64,000 nt of DNA from Candidatus Nezhaarchaeota archaeon (GCA_025059375.1 JANXDO010000001.1:412097-476096); one strand, 5' to 3'. Positions 17,371 to 26,316 are shown, counted from the stretch's first letter. Made by a program: numbers and translations. The notes: generated by a model not told the origin, from the sequence alone.

Positions 17371-17517
17371 GTGATTGTCGTGCGAGATGTTAGTACCACT
17401 TTAAGTGCTAACATGAATTGTGAGCATGACTTCATCATTGCCGGTGACAAACTACCATTAATTGAGGGGAAAATCTCATTCCATTACCACTCAACTATGT
17501 TCGATACCAGATTGTAA
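17371..17517 (+). CDS. Possible small ORF (48 codons) upstream of the MFS transporter
   Basis: A GTG-started frame of 48 codons ending TAA at 17515-17517, 27 bases before the MFS ATG. A TATA-like element lies about 50 bases upstream, leaving room for a short leader. The product would hold DFIIAGDKLPLIEGKISFHY, which reads like folded protein rather than noise. Not recognised. It could be a genuine small protein, a leader peptide, or a fragment of a lost gene. The rest of the 17190-17544 spacer shows nothing further. Confidence 0.3.
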   Translation: MIVVRDVSTTLSANMNCEHDFIIAGDKLPLIEGKISFHYHSTMFDTRL

Positions 17518-17544
17518 GCATGGATTTGATCTAGGTCGACTAAT

Positions 17545-18702
17545 ATGAACAACAGTGTAGAAGTCTTCATTATGAGTTTCATAGCATTCGCTACCCTTTT
17601 CGACTCAGCTTTCATGATCCCGATCATGGCGTTATACGCCATGGAGCTTGGAGCTAATGAAATCTTAGCCGGCCTAATCTTGGGACTATTCAGCATCACC
17701 ATCATACCTGCCAGCTTACTCTCTGGCATTCTAGTTGATAGGTTTGGTAAAAGAAGAATTCTGACGCTTGGATTACTATTAGACGCCTTCCTCGTCTTCA
17801 TGTACGGCTACGTTACCAACTACAATGAGTTAATCATTATTAGAGTCCTCCATGCTATTGGAAGCAGCCTTACTCCTCCAGCATTCATAGCTAGAGTTAG
17901 GGAGATGAGTGGGGATGGAAGGCTAGGTTTTAGCTTGGGAAGGTTCTTGGCCCCCATGTCCCTATCAATAGCCTTAGGGTCTATGAGTGCGGGGGTCCTA
18001 ACTGCAACACTTGGTTACAGGTTATCATTTACAATAGCGTCAATAGCACTATTCGTGGCATTTGTGTTGTCAGTAAGACTCCCCGAGACCGTTGAGAGGA
18101 GGGAGTGGAGGGGATTGAGGGGGCTCATTGAAGCCATGAAGGAGAAGGGTTTAAAGCTGATTGCTGGCTTATGGTTGACATTCTTCCTCTACATCGTCAT
18201 GGGGCTAATAGGAGGGGGGCTTGCAGCCAGCTTAGTGAAGTATGGAATTGTAATGGAGATGAAGGAGGCGAGATTAATAGCTGGCATCGGTACGGGTTTA
18301 GCATCATTTGTAGCAACAGCATTTTACATAATTAATGGTTTGCTAGCCGATCGTAGAGGGTTAAGGTTTGTAGTTCTATTCTCGGCCGCAACCTCCATTT
18401 GTGGCTTCACGCTAGCAGCAGCAACGCTTAAGCCTATAACGATAATCTTGGGCTTAGGATTATTCGGTGTAGGCATTGCAGGCATATTCTTAGTCAGCAC
18501 AATCCTAGTAACAGCCCCAGTTAGAGCCAGAGGTACTGCTGCTGGTCTACAACAAGTTTTAATGGCATTAGGTATAGGCTTGGGGGCTCCTCTAGGAGGC
18601 TTCTTATCAGTAGTGGGTCCAACATCACTATTCATGGGGGCATCAATAGCAGTGCTCTTGGCAGCATCAGCTATAAAGCTCTATAAGCTCGAAATTCGCT
18701 AA
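17545..18702 (+). CDS. Major facilitator superfamily transporter
   Basis: 385 residues with about 12 hydrophobic helices in two halves. The loop 2-3 motif is visible as GILVDRFGKRRILTLG near residues 55-72, and the equivalent in the second half as GLLADRRGLRF near residue 265. Substrate unknown. It lies between the hem genes and the nickel transporter and points the same way as cfbA-met8, which suggests a role in this pathway, but position is the only evidence. Confidence 0.82.
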   Translation: MNNSVEVFIMSFIAFATLFDSAFMIPIMALYAMELGANEILAGLILGLFSITIIPASLLSGILVDRFGKRRILTLGLLLDAFLVFMYGYVTNYNELIIIRVLHAIGSSLTPPAFIARVREMSGDGRLGFSLGRFLAPMSLSIALGSMSAGVLTATLGYRLSFTIASIALFVAFVLSVRLPETVERREWRGLRGLIEAMKEKGLKLIAGLWLTFFLYIVMGLIGGGLAASLVKYGIVMEMKEARLIAGIGTGLASFVATAFYIINGLLADRRGLRFVVLFSAATSICGFTLAAATLKPITIILGLGLFGVGIAGIFLVSTILVTAPVRARGTAAGLQQVLMALGIGLGAPLGGFLSVVGPTSLFMGASIAVLLAASAIKLYKLEIR

Positions 18703-18755
18703 GCAGCTTTAACACTTCTTCAACAGGGTCCACGATTTGAATGTGGCAATCCCAA

Positions 18756-19622
18756 CTACCTTATCGTGCTTGCATGGCGAGTGAAGTAGTAAAGCCTTTT
18801 TAGCATCGATAGAGCCTCAGACATTCTTATTGGATACTTTCCATTATTATAACTGCCCACTAGCTCTCTGTATATGATGGCAGCTGTTGGCGGTTTCAAC
18901 TCAGCCCTGCTTAGTACATCATCATCGCACAAGACTTCTTCAGGCCTTCCTTGAGCTATTACTCGACCTTTCGCCATGACACAGACGTAATCTGATAGCT
19001 CGGCGACTAAGTCTACGTCGTGACTAGTGAATACAACAGTCTTACCTTCATCCTTTAACTTGACAATCAGGTTAGCTAGCTGTTCAATCATTTGAGGCGT
19101 TAAATCAGAGAAGGGCTCGTCGAGAAGTAGTATTGAGGGGTTTAAGATCAGCGTTGTGGCGAGAGCAGCTCTACGCTTCTCACCGCCGCTAAGCCTGTAT
19201 GGAGGTTTATTTAGCAAGTGCTCTACACCCAACTCGCATGCTATCCTTTGCACATGAACCCTTATCTCATCTTCACTCAACTTTAAGAGCCTCAGGCCGA
19301 AAGCTATATCGTCGTAGATTGTTGGTGCAAATAACTGATCATCAGGGTCTTGGAAGACTATACCAAGCTCACGTCTAACTTCATGCTTAATCTTCTTAAT
19401 GTTTACGCCTCTAAACTTAACTTGACCTTCTTGAGGGTCAAGCAGCCCGGCCATCAACATGAGCAAGGTGCTTTTACCAGCTCCATTAGCTCCAGTTATC
19501 GCGACAATACTTCCCTCCAGGATCTTAATGTTCACACTCCTAAGTGCAGGGGTTCCATCAGGGTAAGTGTATGATGCATTCTCAATCTCTATTACCGGCC
19601 TAGCTAGTTCTCGTCCACTCAT
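18756..19622 (-). CDS. nikO: Energy-coupling-factor type nickel/cobalt transporter ATPase
   Basis: 288-residue ATPase of a CbiMNQO/NikMNQO importer. Walker A GANGAGKST near residue 42, Q-loop VFQDPDDQLFAPTIYDDIAFG (typical of ECF ATPases), signature LSGGEKRRAALA, Walker B ILLLDEPFSDL and switch HD. It is the last gene of the minus-strand operon nikM-nikN-nikQ-nikO. The metal is inferred to be nickel from the F430 context; cobalt is possible. Confidence 0.88.
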   Translation of the reverse strand: MSGRELARPVIEIENASYTYPDGTPALRSVNIKILEGSIVAITGANGAGKSTLLMLMAGLLDPQEGQVKFRGVNIKKIKHEVRRELGIVFQDPDDQLFAPTIYDDIAFGLRLLKLSEDEIRVHVQRIACELGVEHLLNKPPYRLSGGEKRRAALATTLILNPSILLLDEPFSDLTPQMIEQLANLIVKLKDEGKTVVFTSHDVDLVAELSDYVCVMAKGRVIAQGRPEEVLCDDDVLSRAELKPPTAAIIYRELVGSYNNGKYPIRMSEALSMLKRLYYFTRHASTIR

Positions 19623-19623
19623 T

Positions 19624-20418
19624 TCACATCAACACCAGCGCACAAGCCAAGATTAGTGATGACGCTATGAGCGTAAAGTCTAGCAGGCTCATTCTATTAG
19701 TGGGTCCAGGTATGAGTTCAAAATCTAATCCTCTAGCTTTAAAAGTCATTTGAAGCCTGTAAGCTCTATCAAACCCTCTAGTAAACAAGCTCCCTATTAC
19801 AGTTGACAGTATTAACCAAGAACTTTTCACCCTATTGACTTTAGACACCAAGCGAGCTTCACGCGCAGAAATAATCTTTGCTGCTTGCCTAAGCATTAAA
19901 GGTATATACCTCATGTAAACCATAATCACGAAGAGCAAACTCGAGGGAAACCTTAAGCCCTTAAGACCCTTAATTAAACCCGTCAACCCCAGACTTTGAA
20001 CCATGAGAGTTACTATTGTGATTGCGGCAACACTCCTCAGTAGCAGTGGGATTACGTTGCTAGCTATCGTCGTTGTGATGACGGTGATGAAATCCATCCG
20101 TACTGCATAAGTTAAATATGCTTGGTAGAGTGCCATGGGGAGGGTTATGGCTATTACGAAACCCGTCATGGCGACCATTACCTTAAGCAAACTTCTAATT
20201 TTAACCTTCAAGGCCCACGCAATGAGGAGGCCTACAGATAGAGCTATCAACGGTGCGTGCATCGTCCTAGAGAAGGAGACAGCTACAGTTAAAGCTAGAA
20301 ATGAAATGAGTATAGCTCGATTATCAAGGAATACCCTCCCCTCGCCCCTTTCAATTAAGAGAACTTCGAGTACGTCAGCTATACCATTTAGGAACGACGA
20401 CACCAAGCTCCTTGTCAA
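19624..20418 (-). CDS. nikQ: ECF transporter transmembrane subunit (CbiQ/NikQ)
   Basis: 264-residue membrane coupling protein (T component). Several hydrophobic helices, and the two Ala-Arg-Gly-type coupling motifs are seen as ISAREARLVSK near residue 183 and FKARGLDFE near residue 228. TTG start, 3 bases after the end of nikN; one base before nikO. Confidence 0.85.
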   Translation of the reverse strand: MTRSLVSSFLNGIADVLEVLLIERGEGRVFLDNRAILISFLALTVAVSFSRTMHAPLIALSVGLLIAWALKVKIRSLLKVMVAMTGFVIAITLPMALYQAYLTYAVRMDFITVITTTIASNVIPLLLRSVAAITIVTLMVQSLGLTGLIKGLKGLRFPSSLLFVIMVYMRYIPLMLRQAAKIISAREARLVSKVNRVKSSWLILSTVIGSLFTRGFDRAYRLQMTFKARGLDFELIPGPTNRMSLLDFTLIASSLILACALVLM

Positions 20419-20421
20419 CGC

Positions 20422-20739
20422 TCACACCTTCTTACCCCTCTCAACAATCTTTAACATTGCATAGCCAACTCCAAGTATGGTGAGCACCCCTATAGCCCCA
20501 GCAACAGCATAACCCAATTCAGCTGGCAAACCAGGAACACTGTAATCGAAGAGAGGAGTCCAGTTTATCTGCTCACTTATATCACGTTCACTGAGACCTA
20601 TAGCTTCCGAAGCTATATCTAAAGGTTCATGATATCCAACCAAGTCAGATAGGATTACGCCGAAGATTGGGCTTAATGCTATTAGTATTATTATTGCGGT
20701 CCAAGCCTTCTTATTTTTAAGGATGTCTGCAGCCTTCAT
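20422..20739 (-). CDS. nikN: Nickel/cobalt transporter accessory membrane protein (PDGLE/NikN type)
   Basis: 105-residue protein with an N-terminal and a C-terminal membrane helix and an extracytoplasmic middle. The middle segment (HEPLDIASEAIGLSE, then PLFDYSVPG) matches the PDGLE-domain pattern of NikN-type subunits, not CbiN. Such proteins gate metal delivery to the M subunit. Overlaps the end of nikM by 4 bases. Confidence 0.78.
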   Translation of the reverse strand: MKAADILKNKKAWTAIIILIALSPIFGVILSDLVGYHEPLDIASEAIGLSERDISEQINWTPLFDYSVPGLPAELGYAVAGAIGVLTILGVGYAMLKIVERGKKV

Positions 20740-21383
20740 GATCTCCCCCCTCCATAGACTACCATGGACAGCTTGGTATAGACGTAATTAACTACAAGTG
20801 CTGTTATTACTCCCTCAACTACGCCTAATAGCGCATGCCAGCTAACCATTATTGGAACCGTGATGTCCACGTAGAAGCCAAATGAAGGTGATAAACCTAT
20901 TTCAAGCCCACATGCAAGGCCAGCCAGTGTTATACTTAACCAGCCACCCAAGAAGGCGCCCAGGAACCTCGATGCCCTGTTATCACCAATCAATTTTGTT
21001 GTGAGCTTAAATGCTCCATAGCCGATGAGAACGCCTATTACTGCCATGTTTAGTAGGTTAGCGCCCAGGGTTGTTATCCCACCATCGTGGAAGACGAGGG
21101 TCTGGACAGTGACAACTAGCGTTAGTGACATGAAGCCAAGTAGCGGTCCAAGTAGGACTCCCGCTAATGCTCCGCCTAAGAAGTGCAAGCTTGTGCCACC
21201 TGGTATTGGCCAGTCCAACATTTGAGCCACGAATATTGCCGCAGAGAGCACTATCAGTAGTGATACTCTCTCGGGCGTAAGCAAAGCTTTAAGCTTCCTC
21301 CCAATCGCAATGCCATAGCCAACAGCCAACAGGTAGGTTATCGTCGCTGTAGTAACGTCTAGAAAGCCGTCAGGTATGTGCAT
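20736..21383 (-). CDS. nikM: Nickel/cobalt ECF transporter substrate-specific subunit (CbiM/NikM)
   Basis: 215-residue S component. The N-terminus Met-His-Ile-Pro-Asp-Gly-Phe supplies the metal ligands of this family (the amino terminus and His2), so the start is fixed at 21383. About seven helices follow, with HFLGGALAGVLLGP near residue 67 and a second conserved His in QTLVFHDGG. First gene of the operon. Confidence 0.9.
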   Translation of the reverse strand: MHIPDGFLDVTTATITYLLAVGYGIAIGRKLKALLTPERVSLLIVLSAAIFVAQMLDWPIPGGTSLHFLGGALAGVLLGPLLGFMSLTLVVTVQTLVFHDGGITTLGANLLNMAVIGVLIGYGAFKLTTKLIGDNRASRFLGAFLGGWLSITLAGLACGLEIGLSPSFGFYVDITVPIMVSWHALLGVVEGVITALVVNYVYTKLSMVVYGGGRS

Positions 21384-21423
21384 AGTAACACCTCTACTTT
21401 AGATTCGTAGTATTATCCGGCTC

Positions 21424-21439
21424 AACGCTTATAAGTGTT
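21424..21439 (-). promoter_or_regulatory. nikM promoter: TATA box inside a 16-base quasi-palindrome
   Basis: AACGCTTATAAGTGTT reads AACACTTATAAGCGTT on the minus strand; 14 of 16 positions are symmetric and the TATA box forms the centre. It lies about 41 bases upstream of the nikM ATG. Similar CGCTT(TT)ATAAGT wording at the wtpC promoter suggests it is partly the local BRE/TATA consensus rather than a dedicated operator. Confidence 0.4.
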
Positions 21440-21482
21440 ACCCAGACTCTTTAGCAGTGCACTTAAACTATGAGCCTAAAGC

Positions 21483-22277
21483 TTAAGCAACTTTAATCAT
21501 TGAGATTAGCTCTTCATCACTAACTTCTCTAACCTCCTCCCTAGGCTCATTAGTTATGATCGCTTCAGCCAGCTCCTTAAATATCCTTGAGCCCCTAGAC
21601 CTTGGGCTAACCTGAAATATAGTCTTACCCTCCAAACTACACTTCTTAAGCGTAGGTAGCCTGGGAATTACCCCAACAATCTTTGAGTTTAATGCGCTAG
21701 CAAAAACGCTCACCACTTTAAGCTCCTCGCCAATTGATCCTCTTGAATTTAGTATTAAGCCTCCAAGCCTCGCCTTCATCCTTCTTACTGCTCTACTTAT
21801 CCCATTTGCTGCATACAGGGATAGGTACTCTCCAGATGTGATTATGTAAACTTCACTGTTCATCCTCTTCATTGGTATCGCAAATCCTCCACACACCACA
21901 TCGCCTGGAACATCGTAGACTACAACATCTAGCTCTTCAAAAACTCCAAGCTTATCTAAATGCTCAAATGCTATTAAGAGTCCTCGACCAGCACATCCAA
22001 CTCCTGGCTCTGGACCGCCAACCTCAATACATAGTACATTAGCATAGCCCCTAGCTATGCAATTTTCGATCGACTCACCACATCTTAAAGCTTCAAGTAC
22101 TGGTTTTGGAGTATTATTCCCGGTCAAGAGCATGCACGTATCCTTCTTGGGGTCACACCCTATAAGAGCTACTTTAAGCCCACTTAACCCCCATGAAGCT
22201 GCTAAGTGACAAGCTATCGTAGACTTGCCTATACCTCCTTTACCATAAATTGCTATGTTTCTCACTAGACTCACCAC
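21483..22277 (-). CDS. cfbC: Ni-sirohydrochlorin a,c-diamide reductive cyclase, NifH-like reductase CfbC
   Basis: Nitrogenase-reductase homologue that passes electrons to CfbD with ATP hydrolysis in the multi-electron reduction and ring closure of F430 synthesis. 264 residues: P-loop GKGGIGKST near residue 13, the two cluster cysteines in VGCAGRG near residue 97 and DVVCGGFAIPM near residue 132, and the switch region DVPGDV. The absence of any nif gene around it and the linkage to cfbB, cfbD and cfbE distinguish it from nitrogenase NifH. Divergent from cfbE across 115 bases. GTG start; a second GTG four codons in is possible. Confidence 0.9.
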   Translation of the reverse strand: MVSLVRNIAIYGKGGIGKSTIACHLAASWGLSGLKVALIGCDPKKDTCMLLTGNNTPKPVLEALRCGESIENCIARGYANVLCIEVGGPEPGVGCAGRGLLIAFEHLDKLGVFEELDVVVYDVPGDVVCGGFAIPMKRMNSEVYIITSGEYLSLYAANGISRAVRRMKARLGGLILNSRGSIGEELKVVSVFASALNSKIVGVIPRLPTLKKCSLEGKTIFQVSPRSRGSRIFKELAEAIITNEPREEVREVSDEELISMIKVA

Positions 22278-22392
22278 GTAACCACGAATTAAGTTTGAAG
22301 TTGCTGCTTAGCAGTGAGCACTTACGCCTATAACTTTCTTAAGATTTATCTATCGACAGTTTTCATACGCTTATCGTTAAGAGAGGGCTAAT

Positions 22393-23817
22393 ATGATGAG
22401 TGGCTTACGGCACTGTAATGCCTTGATTGTGGACATGACACATGGAGGGCAAGTGCTTTGTAGAGAACTCCTTAAGAGAAAGTGTGTTGTTCATTGCCTC
22501 GACAACCACAGGACTTTATCAGAGGATAGCGTGAAGGAGTTGAAGTCCATTGGGGCTGAAGTGTATAGGACTGAAATTGAGGTCCCAGCCCTAAGCAACT
22601 TCGACGTCGTGATAGTTCAACATGCTGATCCCAAGCTTAAGATATTCTCAGAGGCACTTGAAGATGGTGTACCAATAATAACTCACGCAAGAGCTGTAGG
22701 GATAATTCTAAGTGAGGAGAAGGGGTCAACTAAGATAATTGAGGTTACAGGGACTAACGGTAAGACCACGGTGTGTAACATGTTGGCTAAAGTTGCCTCA
22801 AATCATGGTTTCAACACGCTAGTTCACGATAGCATCAGTACAAGGCTCTTGGGGGGCGAGAACAAGGTTCTAGCTGAGGGCTTCAGCATAACTCCAGCCA
22901 ACATCTTAAGAGCTTGGAGGTTGGCTGAGGAGCAGGGGGTTAGACCTGACTTATGCATCTTTGAGGTCTCGCTTGGTGGTACAGGTGCAGCAGACATAGG
23001 TGTCGTCACTGGAATCTATGACAACTACAGGGTTTCATTCATGGTAAACGCTTTCAACAGTAAGTTACAAATGGCAGTGAACATGAGCGGTGGTGGGGTC
23101 TTAGTGCTTAATGGAGATAACCCACCAACACGCAAGTTCATTCACGTCTTTAGGGGGCCATGCAATGTCTACGGCTTAGAGAATGGACTTCAAGTTAAGG
23201 GCAGGCCATCAAGTTACGATGTTAACGAAGGCACGGCGATTGAGGGTGACGTTGTTGGATTAAGTACAATAAGCTTAAAGAAATTGGACTGTCGGTTCAG
23301 CTTTAAGCTTAAGCCTCAAGTTTTTGGTAGGTATCAAGCTTTAAATGCTCTCGCAGCCCTAACAGCCATGCTAAGCTTAGAGATTAGTATTGATGAAGTT
23401 TGTAGATCTCTGTCAGAGTTTGGAGGGGTTGATGGGAGGTCTAAGGCTAGCGTTGAGGACTGGGGCTTAATAGTTGAGTGTAGGAATCGAGGAATGAATA
23501 TCCCAGCCATGACCTTAGCTTTAAGTGAAGCTGTCGGCTTAAAGAAGCTTAGACTTATTAAGAGAGTCATTGCCATTGTGGGTGGATCAGAGAGGGCTGC
23601 CTGCGAGATCATAGATGTTAACAGATTAGCTGCTGAGCTTAAGATGATGGAAGGGGTTGATCTCTACGTTCTATATGGTGCTCTGGGTGTTAGATTAAGT
23701 GAAATGGGGGTTAAGGGTCAAGTCTTCAAAACTCTTGAAGAATCTATGCTCTATGCTAAAAGTGAGGTATTAAGCACTCCAGGGTCTATGATCTTGGTGT
23801 GCAGCAATGAAGCTTAA
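22393..23817 (+). CDS. cfbE: Coenzyme F430 synthetase, MurF-like ligase CfbE
   Basis: ATP-dependent ligase of the Mur family that catalyses the last step, closing the seco-F430 side chain to F430. 474 residues. The Mur P-loop VTGTNGKTTVCNML lies near residue 120; LCIFEVSLGG is the acidic metal segment; GRYQALNALAALTAML is the central-domain hinge motif; GGVDGRSKA matches the Mur C-terminal domain entry. The first 110 residues form a Rossmann-like N-domain. No peptidoglycan genes are nearby. Overlaps cfbD by 11 bases. Confidence 0.9.
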   Translation: MMSGLRHCNALIVDMTHGGQVLCRELLKRKCVVHCLDNHRTLSEDSVKELKSIGAEVYRTEIEVPALSNFDVVIVQHADPKLKIFSEALEDGVPIITHARAVGIILSEEKGSTKIIEVTGTNGKTTVCNMLAKVASNHGFNTLVHDSISTRLLGGENKVLAEGFSITPANILRAWRLAEEQGVRPDLCIFEVSLGGTGAADIGVVTGIYDNYRVSFMVNAFNSKLQMAVNMSGGGVLVLNGDNPPTRKFIHVFRGPCNVYGLENGLQVKGRPSSYDVNEGTAIEGDVVGLSTISLKKLDCRFSFKLKPQVFGRYQALNALAALTAMLSLEISIDEVCRSLSEFGGVDGRSKASVEDWGLIVECRNRGMNIPAMTLALSEAVGLKKLRLIKRVIAIVGGSERAACEIIDVNRLAAELKMMEGVDLYVLYGALGVRLSEMGVKGQVFKTLEESMLYAKSEVLSTPGSMILVCSNEA

Positions 23818-24925
23818 GTCAGAGTTAAAGAGGCTTAAATACTCAATCCACCCAAGACCTAACCCCATAGCTGCTGCTCTCTACACGCTTAGGGACTTGG
23901 GCTGCGATGTGATAGTTCTTCACGGCCCTTCGGGCTGCAACTTCAGGGCCTTAAGGTTATTGGAGAGGGATGGGATCAAGGTGTTTACGACGTCCTTAAA
24001 TGACATGGACGTCGTCATGGGGGGCAAGAACAAGCTAATTGAAGTGTTGGAGGTCGTATGCGAGCTATTTAATCCAAAGCTTTTAGGTGTTATTGGGAGT
24101 TGCTGTACATCAATAATAGGTGAGGACATCGAGTCTGAAGTTAGGGAAGCAAACCTGCCAGTAAAAATTGTAGCTGCAAATGTCTCAGCCTGCATTGGAG
24201 ATAATGTTGAAGGGGCTCTAAAAGTCTTAGAAGCTTCAGTTAAAGTTGGAGTTATAGATCAGAGGGAGTATGAGAGGCAGAAGGTGATACTAAAAAAGGC
24301 AGCTGAGGTTGAGAAGCTTCGTGGAGTAGCTTTACCTGGCTACATAGAGCCATCAGAGGGGGATGACGTGGATGAAGTGGCTAAAACAATACTTGATGAG
24401 CTTAGTGAACATAGAAGGATCGCAGTTATACTGAATGCTAAAAAGGAGACGGCGTACTTGTATTCAGACATCATGTTGGCGATTAAGGAAGTCTTGGATT
24501 ATACGCGAGTTAAAGCAAATGTAACCTTTATAGCTAACTTGATGCAGGATCGCGGTCTCCCAAAAGTTAGAGCTGATGCAAGCACAATACTACGTGAGCT
24601 TAACGAGAGGGGGATCAAGATTAACCATTTCACTGGGGGGCTTGACGAGTATGCATTAACAAATGAGGCCATTCAAGAACTAGTTGAGAGGATTGGAGGC
24701 TTTGACCTCTCCATAATCCTAGGGGTACCTCAAGCAATCGATGTCAATCATTTGGGTAAAGCTATAGGGGTCTCTTCTGGTAACAGGACCATGAGTAGGT
24801 TAAGGTCTCTAGGGTACTTCAAGGTTGTTAATGAGGAAGGTGCCCACGTCAGCGTATTAGGTTCAAGGAGGATAGTGAAATCAGAGCTAGGTGAAGCGAT
24901 AAGGAGAGAGGTTAAGAGGTCATGA
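23807..24925 (+). CDS. cfbD: Ni-sirohydrochlorin a,c-diamide reductive cyclase, NifD-like component CfbD
   Basis: Catalytic partner of CfbC; single-subunit NifD/NifK homologue that works as a homodimer. 372 residues. Cysteines in HGPSGCNF (Cys44) and IGSCCTSIIGEDI (Cys99, Cys100) are the likely [4Fe-4S] ligands between subunits; NVSACIGDN near residue 126 is a further one. Shorter than nitrogenase subunits, as expected. Stop overlaps cfbB start by 4 bases. Confidence 0.9.
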   Translation: MKLKSELKRLKYSIHPRPNPIAAALYTLRDLGCDVIVLHGPSGCNFRALRLLERDGIKVFTTSLNDMDVVMGGKNKLIEVLEVVCELFNPKLLGVIGSCCTSIIGEDIESEVREANLPVKIVAANVSACIGDNVEGALKVLEASVKVGVIDQREYERQKVILKKAAEVEKLRGVALPGYIEPSEGDDVDEVAKTILDELSEHRRIAVILNAKKETAYLYSDIMLAIKEVLDYTRVKANVTFIANLMQDRGLPKVRADASTILRELNERGIKINHFTGGLDEYALTNEAIQELVERIGGFDLSIILGVPQAIDVNHLGKAIGVSSGNRTMSRLRSLGYFKVVNEEGAHVSVLGSRRIVKSELGEAIRREVKRS

Positions 24926-26316
24926 TTGAGAAGTTGGAGATCCCAAGAGTTGTAATAGCTGCATCTGGTAGCAGTGCAGGCAAAACGATGATCACTGCAG
25001 GTTTAGCTAGATGCCTATCTAGGAGGGGGCTTAAAGTCCAAACTTTCAAGGTTGGGCCAGACTTCATAGACCCTCAATACCTAGCTCTAGCTTCTGGAAG
25101 GCCTTGCGTCAACTTAGACTCTTGGCTCATGAGCGGGGAAGACGTGCTCAGAGACTTCGAGCATTACACTAGAGATGCTGATTTAGCGTTAATTGAGGGT
25201 GTTAGAAGCCTTTACGATTCAGCTGAGCCACTAGATATTAGAGGTAGCACTTGGTCCATAGCCGATATGACCAAGTCACCAATCATGCTGGTAATCGATA
25301 TAAGCGGCATAAACATGGGGGCCGCAGCAATAGCCAAGGGCTTCTCAACATTGATGGAGGGAGTCGAAGTGAGAGGCATCATCCTAAATAAGGCTCGAGG
25401 GAAGACCCACGCCATTAAGGCTAAGGCCGCTGTTGAGAATATGGTCAAACTAAAGGTTCTAGGAGTGATACCAAAACTTCAGAGCCTAGAAGTTGAAATG
25501 AGGCATTTAGGTTTAGTGCCAGCGATGGAGAGAAGAAGTATTGCTGATGAGGTTATTGACCTGTGGAGTGATGTAGTCGAAGAGAGGGTTAATGTCGATA
25601 AAGTAATTGAGATAGCCAAGGAGGCACCGCCCTTAACTTCAATAAAAAGCCGCCTCCCCGATGAAGGGGGAGCCCATCAAAGAGTTAAAATAGCAATCGC
25701 GATCGATGAGGCGTTCAATTTCTACTACAAGCAGAACATAGATTTATTGAAGCGTTTTGGAGCTGATCTAGTAGCTTTCAGCCCATTAAGAGATAGCTCA
25801 TTAAGGGATGTTTCGGGCTTAATCCTGGGTGGAGGTTACCCTCAACTGTTCCTGGCTAAGCTTCAAGAGAACAACTCAATCATGCTTGAACTGAGGAAGC
25901 TTATTGAAGATGAGTGTCCAACTTATGCTGAGTGTGGAGGGCTTATGTACCTATGTGAGGAGATCGTAGATTTCAATGGATTTAAGGTTAAGGGTGTATC
26001 CATCATACCAGCCACATGCAAGATTAGCAAGACAACTAGGTTTCTAGGTTACACTCTTCATAGGGTCATTCATGACAATGTATTATCAAGAGTTGGCGAT
26101 AGCGTGAGAGGACATGAATTTCACTATTCAAGCATTGAGCTTAAGAGCGACGTAAAGTATGCATATGAAGTTTTGAGGGGTTGTGGCGTAAATAAGCAGC
26201 ATGACGGCATAGTCGTCCATAACGCATTAGCTTCATACACACATATACTTGCCTCAAGCCAAGAACATTTACTCAAAAGGTTTATTGAGAACTGCTTAAG
26301 CTTCTTGAAGCGCTAA
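24922..26316 (+). CDS. cfbB: Ni-sirohydrochlorin a,c-diamide synthase (CbiA/CobB paralogue)
   Basis: Glutamine-dependent amidation of the a and c acetate side chains of Ni-sirohydrochlorin. 464 residues: N-terminal dethiobiotin-synthetase-like domain with SGSSAGKTMITAGL near residue 13 and VGPDFIDPQYL near residue 48; C-terminal class I glutamine amidotransferase with LILGGGYPQLF, the nucleophile Cys in YAECGGLMYL near residue 337, and the distal GHEFHYSS. It could also act in cobamide synthesis, since CbiA is very similar; the cfbE-cfbD-cfbB operon favours F430. Confidence 0.9.
   Translation: MIEKLEIPRVVIAASGSSAGKTMITAGLARCLSRRGLKVQTFKVGPDFIDPQYLALASGRPCVNLDSWLMSGEDVLRDFEHYTRDADLALIEGVRSLYDSAEPLDIRGSTWSIADMTKSPIMLVIDISGINMGAAAIAKGFSTLMEGVEVRGIILNKARGKTHAIKAKAAVENMVKLKVLGVIPKLQSLEVEMRHLGLVPAMERRSIADEVIDLWSDVVEERVNVDKVIEIAKEAPPLTSIKSRLPDEGGAHQRVKIAIAIDEAFNFYYKQNIDLLKRFGADLVAFSPLRDSSLRDVSGLILGGGYPQLFLAKLQENNSIMLELRKLIEDECPTYAECGGLMYLCEEIVDFNGFKVKGVSIIPATCKISKTTRFLGYTLHRVIHDNVLSRVGDSVRGHEFHYSSIELKSDVKYAYEVLRGCGVNKQHDGIVVHNALASYTHILASSQEHLLKRFIENCLSFLKR

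Noticed and set aside
17238-17450. 70-codon minus-strand ORF upstream of hemB
   Set aside because: Low-complexity, Cys/Met-rich composition with no conserved-looking segment; it conflicts with promoter elements on the other strand.
21483-22277. Nitrogenase reductase (NifH) or chlorophyllide reductase subunit BchL
   Set aside because: No nifDK/nifEN or bch neighbours. Linkage to cfbE, cfbD, cfbB and nickel uptake fits CfbC.
22393-23817. Peptidoglycan or pseudomurein Mur ligase
   Set aside because: Mur-type motifs are present, but the operon with cfbD and cfbB identifies the F430 ligase; no cell-wall genes are nearby.
24922-26316. Cobyrinate a,c-diamide synthase for cobamide synthesis
   Set aside because: Sequence alone does not exclude it, but no cbi corrin-ring genes are in the window and cfbD/cfbE are adjacent.
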